Assembly: GCA_949358305.1 (NCBI GenBank)
Contig: OX442315.1
Span: forward strand, 7,776,427 to 7,840,426
DNA: 64,000 nt
Source of the DNA: Strigamia acuminata
Taxonomy: Eukaryota > Arthropoda > Chilopoda > Geophilomorpha > Linotaeniidae
Direction of reading: 5' to 3'
Shown piece by piece: positions 48,469 through 58,272 of this stretch (position 1 is its first letter; each line of letters opens with the position of its first letter). A program made the position numbers and the translations under genes. The notes under the pieces are model-generated. The model was given only the letters and a program-made list of their open reading frames with translations, searched no databases and was not told the DNA's origin.

Positions 48469-49464
48469 TGTGGTGACCCGACTGGGGTGGGGCACGAAGA
48501 GTTTCTCTCGTGGCCTACATACGGGTAAAGAAGGGGAGTCGCACGCGCGCCTCCCTTCCCTCAGAGCATTGACATCCAGTCAATGGACGGGCGTCTGCCC
48601 TGGGGGAGTGGGGGAGATTCGTCTTCTCCACTATTGGGTGGCTTTAGTCACCTGTCACCCCCCGCTTTGTGCAAAGGAATTCGCCTTGCACTGAGCGGGC
48701 AGAACCAACACAAAAATCAACCAAGATACACGTAAAAGCCAAACGTCCTAAAACGATCAAGCCTAAGTACAAAGACTTCAGGAGTGACCTAGGACAAGGG
48801 ACTTTCAACGTGAGTACGATTGATTTGTGTTAACCTCCGCAGAGTAACCTGCGAAACAAGATTACCACACTATTTTAGCAAGCCAGCTAGAAATAGTAAA
48901 CCTACTCCAATTTAGCGAGTTGTGCAGACAAACGGTCGCACAAGCCTAAATTGCAGTAACCACGACGAGCGTTCCCGCCGCTGTGTGTATCGCCGGGAAC
49001 CACCAAGCGTCCGCCGCTGTGTGATCGCCGGACACCTACAAAAAACCCTAAACCTAGACAACAGACCAGAAGTAAGACCTTTCAGGCATTCACTCGCGCC
49101 CGACCAGCGTGAGCCCGAAGGACCGAACGAGAAACGTGAGACGAGGACGCCATTCATTGCCACGCCGGCCCAAGACGACACCACGTTGCCACGCGGACGC
49201 CATCTTGGATCCACAGCGACAAAGGACGACCTCGACCAGTTTCCCGCCAACTTCACACCCCTTTCCTTTTACCTTTTTATTCCCTTACATATTTTATTCC
49301 CTTTTAACTGTATATTCCCGTATAATAAATACATTTATTATATTTACCTTTTACATTGTCTTGCCGTGTTACATTATTTGGGTAACCGCTTGAGTAAAGC
49401 GGTATTGCGAGATCAGAGAGTGACTCATACCACGTATCAGCGACAGACCGAGTTGAGCGCGACA
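48469..49464 (+). repeat. E1 3' LTR (family A)
   Basis: It is the partner of 21940-22935, equal in length (996 bp) and identical where compared. It is followed by the right copy of the cgcg duplication (49465-49468), after which E2 resumes on the minus strand. Confidence 0.95.
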
Positions 49465-49528
49465 CGCGGTCCCAGTTTTCCTCGTCCTCGTGCTCTATGG
49501 CAAGCACGTCGTTCTCTTCCTCGTCCAT
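49465..49528 (-). CDS. E2 ORF3 exon 1, 5' piece with the start codon
   Basis: ATG at 49528 (minus) opens MDEEENDVLAIEHEDEENWD and runs into the cgcg target of E1. The rest of the exon is at 21910-21935. The insertion separates the ORF3 start from the body by 27.5 kb, so E2 can no longer make the normal ORF3. Confidence 0.68.
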
Positions 49529-49740
49529 GGCGAGGAGCGCGCACAAAAAGCTCAATCACGATTGAAAAAAGGATGATAAAACTATCTCAAAAAACTCGAT
49601 AAAAACGTTAAAAACGAGGATCACGCACGAATGCAGCGATCAGCTGTGAAAAGCGGAAGTTCGTGTGAACACGAGGTAATCGCGATGGATTCTGGGTAAT
49701 ATACTCCAGAACCCGGGTGTTTGAGACTAGTGCGCACCTA

Positions 49741-49853
49741 CCCGTGCGCATGTTACGCTACGGGTCTCCTTTGTTTTCACTCCCGTGCGCGATTGCTGCT
49801 ACGGGGTCTTTTGCACGCGGTATCCGACCCGTGCCGATAATTTTGCTACGGGT
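49741..49853 (-). other. Array of three stem-loops between E2 pol and ORF3
   Basis: Hairpins at 49741-49764, 49782-49805 and 49827-49853 have cccgt/acggg stems like the E1 array at 44341-44453, in the same order in element orientation. No gene lies in 49529-50005. Confidence 0.6.
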
Positions 49854-50005
49854 CCCGCGCTTCCACGCCATCTTGTGACGTGAATTCGACCGATATCCGC
49901 TTTGTTGGACTTAGCGGAATTTTCTTCGAGTCTCGCAACGTGATGGCTTGCACTATCGGTCGATTAGAATTTATTTTTAGTGCCGCCATCGACTCGTAAT
50001 TTATT

Positions 50006-53000
50006 TTACTTCTTTCCTACGACCTTTCCGCCTTTTATAAACGGATTATCTCTTTTTGGTCGCAGGTTACGGATCGAGGCAGGTACGATATTTTTTGTTG
50101 TTTTTTGTGTCTGTACCTCCTCATTATTGTTTTCTTTTTTATCCGTGTTTTTTGTGTTTGTTTCAGGAGTTTCTCCTGTTTCCCCCCCGACCAAAATTGG
50201 ATCCGGAACGGATTCAACTATCTCGTTTACCGGAGGTGAAGGGGCGTCGAAATACTCCTCGTTGTCACTTGGCGGTGCTTTTTCCGACTCGCCAGCGAAC
50301 ATATCGACGATTTGGCCGTCAGTTTTAGACTTGACTTGGCCCTTGGCCCACATTTCTTGCGGGAATTCCGGAATGTACGGAGTTAACTCTCGTACCTGGA
50401 TCGACTTTTGCTCGGTGTTGTCCTCGAGCTTGCGTAATTTATACGCGTTACCGCCATGCTTGCCGATGATTACATACGGACCATCTCTCTTGTCGGCCAA
50501 GCTGGCGGTGATCCCTCTCGCTGCATTTGAGAGGGTGTGTGCATCTTTCCACACCAAATCATTGATCTCGAAATTCACGAATTTTCCACCGCTTTTATCT
50601 TGTAAAATGCGGTCGCGCATGTTAAAAATGTGCGCCATCATATGCTTGTATGTGTTCGAAATTGTTTGCTCCAATTTATACACATACTCATGTGGTTTCT
50701 CTGGGTCCACCACATTTACCGACTCTGCCACTCGTGGGTCCCAAGGCACTCGTAGCTCTCGGGCGAAGTTGAGGTAGGCCGGAGAAAAATCTCTCGTCCT
50801 CGAGACTGTTGTTCGTATGCTGAACGCGATCTCCCTCAAGTATTCATCCCACCTATTGTGGATGTCAGTGAATATGCTTAGTGCATATTTAATGTCCCTG
50901 TTGAGTCGCTCAACGGGATTTGTTCTGGGATTGTAGGTCGAAGTATGTGACGCCACAATCCCGAATTTCTCACAAAACTTACCCCAAATTTTCGAGATAA
51001 ATTGGGGTCCGTTATCGGATATTATTTTACGTGGAAATCCGTAACGTAACGCCACGTCGTAGATACATTCAACGATTTTCTCTGCTGAAGGTCTAGCGAC
51101 GGCGTACAACTCGGGCCAACGAGTTGCCACGTCCATTATAACGATAATGTACGCATTTTTATTTCCCGTAACGGGTTTTGGGCCCATCACATCGACACTT
51201 AAACAATCAAAAGGCGCGTAAGGCCCTAAGAAAATAGTTTCGAATGGTGATTTACTCCTCGGCTTGCACGCTTGACATCGCTGACATTGGTGGACAAAAA
51301 GAGCAATATCTTTTTTCATCCCTGTCCAGTGAAAAAGCTGTGTAGCACGATAGAGTGTTCTGCTTACTCCCGCATGGCTCGCAAGCGGGTGCCCGTGTAA
51401 CAACCACAGCACGCGACCGATTAAGGAAGCAGGTATTACTACCTTTACTGCGGTGTCCGATTCACTCAAGTCATCTTGGTGATTTGGGTGATGTTTCACT
51501 AAAAGGCCGTCATCCAATAGGTAATCTATGGATTCGTGTGCATAACGACGCTTCTGCCTTCTGGTTAAGTTGGGCGGATATTTTCCTGTCAGTACGAATC
51601 TAGCTCTGTCCTGACATTTTTTGTCTAATTTTTGTTGCACAATTATTTCCTCCCTTGTCGGGGGATTGCTTTGCATCTGCTTGCCGACATGAGCGTGGAA
51701 GGCGCTTAGAAGCGGGTCATTTATTCTCCGCTCTAGCTTAAATTCCTTCTTTGCATTTGGGTAATTGTCAGCAGCTGGTTGGTATAACCGCGTCCAGAAT
51801 CCACAGAATTTTACATCTGCCGGAGACGCGGTAGGAATTTCATTCATCTTCCTTAAATCCCAACGGTGACAACTCGTAGGGCAATAAATGATGCGGGAGT
51901 CATCCTCGCCATCATCGTCAGCGTCGATTGGATCTGACACTGGTGCCCGTGACAGAGCGTCAGCCACGACGTTATATTTGCCGGGCTTGTATTGAATGGT
52001 CAAGTCGCATGCCATCAGTTCTAACTGCCATCTGGCTAGTCGACCGGCTGGCTCTTTTAATTTCATCAGCCATTGTAACGCTTGATGATCTGTGTGGACC
52101 ACAAATTTGGTATATTCGAGATAATCTCTGAATTTCCTTATGGCCCACACAACGGCCAAACACTCCAACTCTGTGGCGTTGTAATTTTTTTCAGCGCCTT
52201 GGAGTTTGCGACTTATAAACATGCACGGCAGGTCTTGCTCGACTCCGTCGCGCACGTGTGTTTGGAGCAACGCCGCTCCTAACCCAACTCTGCTGGCGTC
52301 CGTGTGTAATATGAACGGCCGGTTTAAGTCGGGTAGAGGCATTACGCCGACTTCCGTCAGCATCCTCTTTATCGCATTAAATGCGATGCTGCACTCATTT
52401 GACCATACAAATTCGTTTTCATTCTTCAGGAGGTCGGTAACTGGGGCTGCCACTTCAGCTAGACCCGGTAGCAACCTGCCGAAGAAGTTTATCATTCCCA
52501 TAAACCGTTGGACACCTTTAACGTCCTCGGGTGGTGGGAAACGATTAATCGCATCGATTTTTTCGGGGCCAATAGCTAAACCATTGACTCCAATGCGATA
52601 ACCCAGGAAGGCAAGCTCCTTTCGACAGAACTTGCTCTTGCCCGGATGCACGTGTAACCCAGCTTTCGCCAGCCGGGTGAGCACTTGGTCGATATGCTCA
52701 ATGTGCTCTTCGAATGTTTTGGAGGCGATAACTATGTCATCTAGGTATGCCCACACAAACTGGTGCAATATATCGCCCAATACGCTTTCGATTAGTCTCT
52801 GAAAGGTACTGGGAGCATTCACTAAACCAAATGGCATGACGTTGAACATCAACCGTCCAATTGGCGAGTAAAATGCTGTTTTTAGCTTATCCTCTGGCCT
52901 CATCTCAACTTGCCAGTATCCCTTCGACAGATCCATCGTCGTAACCCAAGAAAAGGGGCTGAGCTCTCTCAAAATGGATTCGATAGACGGCATCTGTATG

Positions 53001-54076
53001 GGATCTATCTGTGTCACCGCGTTTAATGGGCGGTAATCAATGCATAGGCGTGGGTCCGAGCCCGGGCGCATCACGAGCACAACTCGCGTCGCGTATTCTC
53101 CCTGGGCCTCGGAGACAATGCCACTGTCTAGCATTTCTTGGCACATTTTTTGCACTATTTCACGTTTTTGCGGGTTCATTCCCTTATACGCAACTCGTAT
53201 AGGTTTATTATCCGTCAATTTAATTTCGTGAATAGCCCTATTCGTTCGGCCCGGTTTTTTCGACAGGATCCCCTCATATTTAGGTAGGACCCTTCGTAGG
53301 GCTGCCGCTTCGTTTAATTCTAAAGCGGCGTCGGCGACAAGTGTTTCCACTACATTGTCCCGTTGCAATTCTGTTACGAATGCTTTAAAATCGTAGTCTT
53401 GAACGAATTTCTTTAGGCCTTTCTCCCACTGTGTCTTGTCGGCCGCTTCTTTTACAAGAGCTGGTGGCACGACAATTGCGGGTCTTTCTTTATCATTTCT
53501 GATATAATTCCAAGATTTCGTTATTGGATTTGGTTGTATTTCCATTGACGCCATGAGGTCTAAGCCCAACAGAAAAATTCTGTCGCATGTGGGCAGGACC
53601 AGGAAAGGGTGCTGTTCTACCCCTCCGAGCCACTCCATGGTCAATAATATAACTCCTTTTGGACGCGCCATTCCGTTGGCGGTTTTTAGACGTATATTTT
53701 TATTAACGCCTTTTATCTTATCGGTGAGACCCAATGATGCTACTATGTCTTCGGAAACGAACGAGCGATCTGCTCCCGAGTCTAGCAGTCCCATAATTTT
53801 TTCACGTTCTATTGTCATGGGCAACATGCATAGGCGGTTGGTGTATTCGACCGCCACGTTGCACATGAAAACACGAAATTCTTCTGTGTCTTCGACTACT
53901 TGAGGTAATTCTTCAAGCAGTAGGTTCGGTTCTTCCGCCTCAGCCTCAGCGTTTGCGGTAATTACCTGCAAAGCGTTGTTGGCCCTGTCTTGAATTTGGG
54001 CGTTAGCTATGTCACTACCCATTTCTTTGACTGGTGGCGGCTTATCGAACCCTTTGTTAAACCCCTTCTTCTTCAT
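50006..54076 (-). CDS. pol: E2 Pol: protease, RT, RNase H, integrase (complete)
   Basis: The frame has 1356 residues from the first ATG and is entered by -1 frameshift from gag. Protease: DSGAD at 99-103, LLGLDL about 169-174. RT: LCIDYRPLN about 344-352, YLDD 444-447. RNase H about 587-710, with HTDAS, ELECLAVVW, TDHQAL and DALSR. Integrase: zinc HHCC (His 896, His 901, Cys 931, Cys 934), catalytic Asp 962, Asp 1021 and Glu 1056, spaced D-x34-E, then a GPY/F-like module about 1185-1230. The C-terminal tail is acidic (PSDNEEYFDAPSPP) and ends basic. All catalytic residues are present. It serves as the uninterrupted reference for the E1 pol. Confidence 0.96.
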   Translation of the reverse strand: MKKKGFNKGFDKPPPVKEMGSDIANAQIQDRANNALQVITANAEAEAEEPNLLLEELPQVVEDTEEFRVFMCNVAVEYTNRLCMLPMTIEREKIMGLLDSGADRSFVSEDIVASLGLTDKIKGVNKNIRLKTANGMARPKGVILLTMEWLGGVEQHPFLVLPTCDRIFLLGLDLMASMEIQPNPITKSWNYIRNDKERPAIVVPPALVKEAADKTQWEKGLKKFVQDYDFKAFVTELQRDNVVETLVADAALELNEAAALRRVLPKYEGILSKKPGRTNRAIHEIKLTDNKPIRVAYKGMNPQKREIVQKMCQEMLDSGIVSEAQGEYATRVVLVMRPGSDPRLCIDYRPLNAVTQIDPIQMPSIESILRELSPFSWVTTMDLSKGYWQVEMRPEDKLKTAFYSPIGRLMFNVMPFGLVNAPSTFQRLIESVLGDILHQFVWAYLDDIVIASKTFEEHIEHIDQVLTRLAKAGLHVHPGKSKFCRKELAFLGYRIGVNGLAIGPEKIDAINRFPPPEDVKGVQRFMGMINFFGRLLPGLAEVAAPVTDLLKNENEFVWSNECSIAFNAIKRMLTEVGVMPLPDLNRPFILHTDASRVGLGAALLQTHVRDGVEQDLPCMFISRKLQGAEKNYNATELECLAVVWAIRKFRDYLEYTKFVVHTDHQALQWLMKLKEPAGRLARWQLELMACDLTIQYKPGKYNVVADALSRAPVSDPIDADDDGEDDSRIIYCPTSCHRWDLRKMNEIPTASPADVKFCGFWTRLYQPAADNYPNAKKEFKLERRINDPLLSAFHAHVGKQMQSNPPTREEIIVQQKLDKKCQDRARFVLTGKYPPNLTRRQKRRYAHESIDYLLDDGLLVKHHPNHQDDLSESDTAVKVVIPASLIGRVLWLLHGHPLASHAGVSRTLYRATQLFHWTGMKKDIALFVHQCQRCQACKPRSKSPFETIFLGPYAPFDCLSVDVMGPKPVTGNKNAYIIVIMDVATRWPELYAVARPSAEKIVECIYDVALRYGFPRKIISDNGPQFISKIWGKFCEKFGIVASHTSTYNPRTNPVERLNRDIKYALSIFTDIHNRWDEYLREIAFSIRTTVSRTRDFSPAYLNFARELRVPWDPRVAESVNVVDPEKPHEYVYKLEQTISNTYKHMMAHIFNMRDRILQDKSGGKFVNFEINDLVWKDAHTLSNAARGITASLADKRDGPYVIIGKHGGNAYKLRKLEDNTEQKSIQVRELTPYIPEFPQEMWAKGQVKSKTDGQIVDMFAGESEKAPPSDNEEYFDAPSPPVNEIVESVPDPILVGGETGETPETNTKNTDKKENNNEEVQTQKTTKNIVPASIRNLRPKRDNPFIKGGKVVGKK

Positions 54077-54081
54077 GAATG

Positions 54082-54145
54082 GCGCAGACGGTCGAGAAGT
54101 TATTTCTTCGCCGCCTGCGCTGACTCGTTTTTTGACTCGTTTTTT
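54082..54145 (-). promoter_or_regulatory. E2 gag-pol -1 frameshift signal
   Basis: Same layout as in E1: two A AAA AAC heptamers on the minus strand (plus-strand gtttttt at 54139-54145 and 54127-54133), a 6-base spacer, and a 10-bp stem (54111-54120 with 54082-54091) around the gag stop. Confidence 0.85.
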
Positions 54146-57100
54146 GCCATGGCGAGTTTAATCTCTGCCATCTGCTTCATTATTGCGTCAAATTTAGCGT
54201 CTTCTTTCGCTGTTCTTGGGCACTCATTGGAATAGTGACCCGGTTGGTTACACTTGAAACAACGAATATTTGATTTGTCTCTTGGGGCTTCAGTCGATTT
54301 TTTCTTTTCAGGGTCTGCTTTCGACGGTGGCGTGTAATTTTTCCGAAAATACTTCGGAATTCGGCCGGCATTTGGTTTTAACCTGGCGCGAAATTCTTCT
54401 ACCGCTCTATCTCGATGGATGAGATGTACTAGCGGTCCTTCCTCATCGCAACCCGTTGATAAGGTATCGCGATAGCTTCGTATTTCTTCGTCCGTCGAAT
54501 AATCGTCTTTTTCTTCTTTTTCGTCTGATTTTCCGGCATCTTGTCCGGCTTCCTCCCCCTCCTTGACCTCCTCCAGTGTCGCTTGCATGGCTGACGCTGT
54601 CGGTGCCTTTTTAGGGGCGGCCAAAGGGTTGGAAGGCAGCGTGGATGTCAGTTTATTTTTTATTTGTAAACCAACGCTAGCTTCTGCCAGCTCCATTATA
54701 CCGCTAAGATATTCAGTAGGGCGCATAATTTTATCTGTCGCCCCATATCTTTCCGCACTCAACTTGAGATGTTTAGCGGTTGCTGCTTTCTCCGCTTCTG
54801 GTAAAGCGGAATAATATCTTTTCTCGATATCTATCGTGTTCTCAAACAGGAAGGCGCTCATCTCCTCGTAGCTGCCTCCTGTCGGTGCCCTTTCTTCAAG
54901 TAGCACCCGTTGCGAGTACTCCGACAAACCGCCGAGAAAGAAAAGGTTGAATCCCGTGGCATGAAATTCCATCGGGGCCTTTTCGAACAACAATCTGGCG
55001 CGAATGTCGTAATCCATTATGGTTTCACCAGGCATCTGGCGAAGACCTCGCATCTTTCGGCTCACCTCTTCGGGTGTCTCGCCGTAGCGTAGGTCGAATC
55101 TCATTAAAAAGTCGTCCCAATTGACGCCTTTCAATCCTTGGTACCACTCACGTGCCGAGCCTGTCATTAGCTCGACAATACCGTGGGTGAGCATGTCTCC
55201 TACGGTGGCTTTAGTGGCAGTCTTAATTCGAATTACTTCGTCAAGGAAGCGATCTCCCGCTTTCCATGACCCGTCGAAACGGTTCTGAATATAAAATTGC
55301 CACCTAATATTCCCGGTAACACTCATGGTGTCACGTCGGGAGACAGCGTATTTTTTCTTTACGCGGTCACCAGTGCTACGATTACGATCGTTTCGTTTGC
55401 TCAGATCGATTCCCTCGGCTTTTAACGAGCCAAGTAGTGCTCTTCCAAGCTCTCCCATCGTATACTGTCGACCCGTCGAATCGGTAAACGCGCTTTGTCG
55501 GGGAAGGTCCTGAAACTCCTCCCGTCGGTGGTCGCTATTTTCCGATCGACGTCGTTTCTCTCTATCGCGCGGAGAGTTGGATCTCTTCCGGCGATTACTT
55601 GATTTATCCTTTCGTCTGTCGTCGTTGGATGAGGGGTCGGAGCTGGGGTCGGGAGACGGTGAGCGGCGTGGCGGGTTGCGCCGTGAAGAGTTTGACTCTT
55701 TCCGGCCCCTACGACGGTCGTCACGTTCCCTTTCCCTGCGTTCATCGCGTTCTCTTTCCCTTCGTCTTTCTCCGGAACCTCTCTCCGAATCGTGATGACT
55801 GGGTGCATTTGACTCCAGTCCATCTGACGACGAATCACTATTTCCGTAGCGATAATATTTCGGTCTTTCATCGCGTTTGCCTTCTTCTCGCGAAGAGGTG
55901 CGATCATGCGATTGTCTCCTTGACGACTCGTCGTCTTTAAGGATGGGCACTGGTTGTTGCCACTCAGTCCCTTGCGGATTATCTTGCTGTTGGCTTGTGA
56001 GAGCTTGCTCTTCATTTCGCCTAGCATTATTAGCGTTGATTAACCGTGTTATCGCATTATTTGTGGCTGAATCGAGAGCTTGCATGCGGGGCCGAGTTTG
56101 TTGTTCTCTGGCCGACGCATCTCTCTTGCGCGGAGTAGCTGGTGTCGCCCTCTCCGGCTGGGGTTTGGGTTTGGCCTTCGGCGTGCGCTTTGGGTCTCCC
56201 TCTAAGCTCTCGTCGGACAGCTCGGATGAACTGACCTCTGGTTTGCGAACGGATTTCGGGTCATCTCGTCGCAATCTGGCCATAAATGCTCGCTCTGCTT
56301 CTTGTTGCGAGTGGAAAGCATATCGATGTGCTCTCAGGGCTCGGTCAACTATTTCTACCTCCTCGGGAGTAGTCGGATTGGGCTGGGTTCTGCCGTACTC
56401 GAGAGCTTGCGCTTCTCTTTCCGCCAGCTTCCTCCGTCTCTCGCGAATGGCTTGTCGAGCCTCATTCTCTGCATCCGCTTCAAATTGAGCGGAATCAACC
56501 AATTGTTGAGCGTGTGCACCTTCAACAATGGTGATTTGTGGGGATACACTGTGCGCTTTTAAAGCTGCACGTACGATTTGTAACGTTTCGTACACGGTAA
56601 TCTTCCCCGTCGGAAGGGTGTATCTCACTCCCTCCGCTTGTGCCAACTGCATCGCATCAATCAAGGTGCCCGAGACGCTGTAAGGCTGGCTCGAAACACG
56701 CTTGACAGAGGACGAGTTGGACTTGTGCCCTTCAGACACTACCGAGGCTGGTCGACTGTGCGTAACTGGCGTGTCTAGTGCCGAATTAGCGGTCGTATTT
56801 GAGGCCGTCTTTTGTATCGGAGACGCTGCTTTCGGACTGCCCACCTCGGTGTCGTGAGTTAGACGAGGCGATTGGTTACGGGATAAAACCTCGTTTCCGC
56901 TCGTCTCGCCGTCACGGTTAGAACGCGGCAGTTTGGAGTGAGATTGCTCTTCACCCCGCTCTGTCTCGTCCAATCGCTGCCTCGTCTCGGCGCGAGACGG
57001 GTGCGATGCCTCTGATGCGCTTCTACGATCGGGTTTGGGCTTACGCCGTTTTTGCCTCGCTTCGTGCGCTGAGGCTTTGGGTAAGGGACCTCCAGATCGC

Positions 57101-57183
57101 AAGTGATAGTCGGCGCCTTTACGACTGCCGGCTCTCTTGTTTGCGTCGGAGTCGGAATCTGTTACTCGGGTATTATCTGCCAT
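54100..57183 (-). CDS. gag: E2 Gag
   Basis: About 1027 residues from the MADNTRV ATG shared with E1; the open frame upstream has no ATG. The order matches E1: disordered N-terminus, Arg/Glu-rich segment, capsid region, acidic linker, zinc knuckle CFKCNQPGHYSNEC, slippery C-terminus. Residues 1-135 and from about 455 onwards are nearly identical to E1, while about 137-455 differ heavily (for example SVKRVSSQPYSVSGTLIDAM here). This is the signature of a mosaic. Confidence 0.93.
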   Translation of the reverse strand: MADNTRVTDSDSDANKRAGSRKGADYHLRSGGPLPKASAHEARQKRRKPKPDRRSASEASHPSRAETRQRLDETERGEEQSHSKLPRSNRDGETSGNEVLSRNQSPRLTHDTEVGSPKAASPIQKTASNTTANSALDTPVTHSRPASVVSEGHKSNSSSVKRVSSQPYSVSGTLIDAMQLAQAEGVRYTLPTGKITVYETLQIVRAALKAHSVSPQITIVEGAHAQQLVDSAQFEADAENEARQAIRERRRKLAEREAQALEYGRTQPNPTTPEEVEIVDRALRAHRYAFHSQQEAERAFMARLRRDDPKSVRKPEVSSSELSDESLEGDPKRTPKAKPKPQPERATPATPRKRDASAREQQTRPRMQALDSATNNAITRLINANNARRNEEQALTSQQQDNPQGTEWQQPVPILKDDESSRRQSHDRTSSREEGKRDERPKYYRYGNSDSSSDGLESNAPSHHDSERGSGERRRERERDERRERERDDRRRGRKESNSSRRNPPRRSPSPDPSSDPSSNDDRRKDKSSNRRKRSNSPRDREKRRRSENSDHRREEFQDLPRQSAFTDSTGRQYTMGELGRALLGSLKAEGIDLSKRNDRNRSTGDRVKKKYAVSRRDTMSVTGNIRWQFYIQNRFDGSWKAGDRFLDEVIRIKTATKATVGDMLTHGIVELMTGSAREWYQGLKGVNWDDFLMRFDLRYGETPEEVSRKMRGLRQMPGETIMDYDIRARLLFEKAPMEFHATGFNLFFLGGLSEYSQRVLLEERAPTGGSYEEMSAFLFENTIDIEKRYYSALPEAEKAATAKHLKLSAERYGATDKIMRPTEYLSGIMELAEASVGLQIKNKLTSTLPSNPLAAPKKAPTASAMQATLEEVKEGEEAGQDAGKSDEKEEKDDYSTDEEIRSYRDTLSTGCDEEGPLVHLIHRDRAVEEFRARLKPNAGRIPKYFRKNYTPPSKADPEKKKSTEAPRDKSNIRCFKCNQPGHYSNECPRTAKEDAKFDAIMKQMAEIKLAMAKNESKNESAQAAKK

Positions 57184-57235
57184 TTCTTGCTTTGGGTATG
57201 ATGTAATCACAGGTTAGAATCAGTTATTCAACTTG

Positions 57236-57253
57236 ATCCCGGACAGGCCCCCA
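57236..57253 (-). other. E2 primer binding site, tRNA-Pro-like
   Basis: The minus strand reads tgggggcctgtccgggat, 2 nt after the 5' LTR, identical to the E1 PBS although the leader after it differs. Confidence 0.75.
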
Positions 57254-57255
57254 CG

Positions 57256-58272
57256 TGTCGCGCTCAACTCTAACCGTCGCTAACTCGTGGGTTGATTACT
57301 TAATTCGACTAACTCACTACCGCTTTGCTCAAGCGGTTTACCCAAAGAAATGATTACACAGATATAAAAGGTAAAATATAATATAGATTTATTCTGCGGG
57401 GCAATGTACAGATATATCTTATATATATATATAAAAAGGGTAAGTAAAAGGTAAATCGGAATGGGTGATGGGAAATGGAAAGGTAAAGGTAAGATGAAAG
57501 CTGGCTGGAATCGGCGAGGTCGTCTGTTGTCTCGTGCGTGTCCAAGATGGCGTCCTCGTTGTAGCAACGTGATGTCGTCTTGGGCCGGCGTGGCAATATG
57601 GCGTCCTCGGCTCGTCTCTGGCTGGTCCTTCGGGCTCACGCTGGTCGGGCGCGAGTGAATGCTTAGTTAAAAGGCTTACTTCGGGCTGTTGTCTAGGTTT
57701 TTGTGTGGTGTCCGGCGATCACACAGCGGCGGACTCTTCTGGTTCCCGGCGGTCACACAGCGGCGGGAACGCTCGTCGTGGTTTTACTGCAGTTTAGGCT
57801 TGTGCGACCGTTTGTCTGCACAACTCGCTAAACTGGAGTGGTTTTTACTATTTCTAGCTGGTGTGCTAAAATAGTGTGGTAATCTTATCTCGCAGGTTAC
57901 TCTGCGGAGTTTGACACTGACCAAACGTACTCACGGTAAATTGTCCTTTGTCCTCGGTCAATCCCAGTATATTTACTTGGGCCTGATCTTGTAGGACGAC
58001 GGGTTTACGTGTGTTTCTCGTTTGATGGTTGTGTTGGTTCTGCCCGCTCAGTGCAAGGCACATTCCTTTGCACAAAGCGGGGTTGACAGGTGACCAGAAT
58101 CACCCAATGGTGGGGTGGACGAACCATCCCCACTCCCCCAGGGCAGACGCCTGTCCATTGACTAGATGTCAATGCACTGAGGGAAGGGAGACGCGCTTGC
58201 GGCTCCCCTTACACCCGAAACGAGGTCACGAGAGAAACTCTTCGTTGACCCCGGTCCAGTCGGGTCACAACA
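57256..58272 (-). repeat. E2 5' LTR (family A')
   Basis: It is the partner of 17245-18261 with the same 1017-bp length and ends. Same-loop hairpins are at 57710-57770. The aaat duplication follows at 58273-58276, after which E3 pol resumes. Confidence 0.95.

Larger units (their letters stand above)
21940..49464 (+). mobile_element. E1: family A Ty3/Gypsy retrotransposon (interrupted by E0)
   Basis: The plus-strand order is: 5' LTR 21940-22935, PBS 22938-22955, gag, pol in the -1 frame, a hairpin array, ORF3 exons 1 and 2, a purine tract and the 3' LTR 48469-49464. Both LTRs are 996 bp and the compared stretches are identical; the duplication is cgcg. E0 splits pol between RNase H and integrase; the other coding parts are open. 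It is inserted opposite in direction to its host E2. Confidence 0.95.
17245..58272 (-). mobile_element. E2: family A' Ty3/Gypsy retrotransposon (interrupted by E1)
   Basis: On the minus strand it runs: 5' LTR 57256-58272, PBS 57236-57253, gag, pol (uninterrupted, 1356 codons), a hairpin array, ORF3 exon 1 (split by E1), intron, ORF3 exon 2, a purine tract and the 3' LTR 17245-18261. The LTRs are both 1017 bp and look identical; the duplication is aaat. gag and pol are complete. The only clear lesion is the E1 insertion in exon 1 of ORF3. Confidence 0.95.

Noticed and set aside
58162-58272. C-terminal end of the 523-codon ORF of E3 pol
   Set aside because: These codons belong to the E2 LTR; true E3 pol coding stops at 58273 and resumes at 17244.
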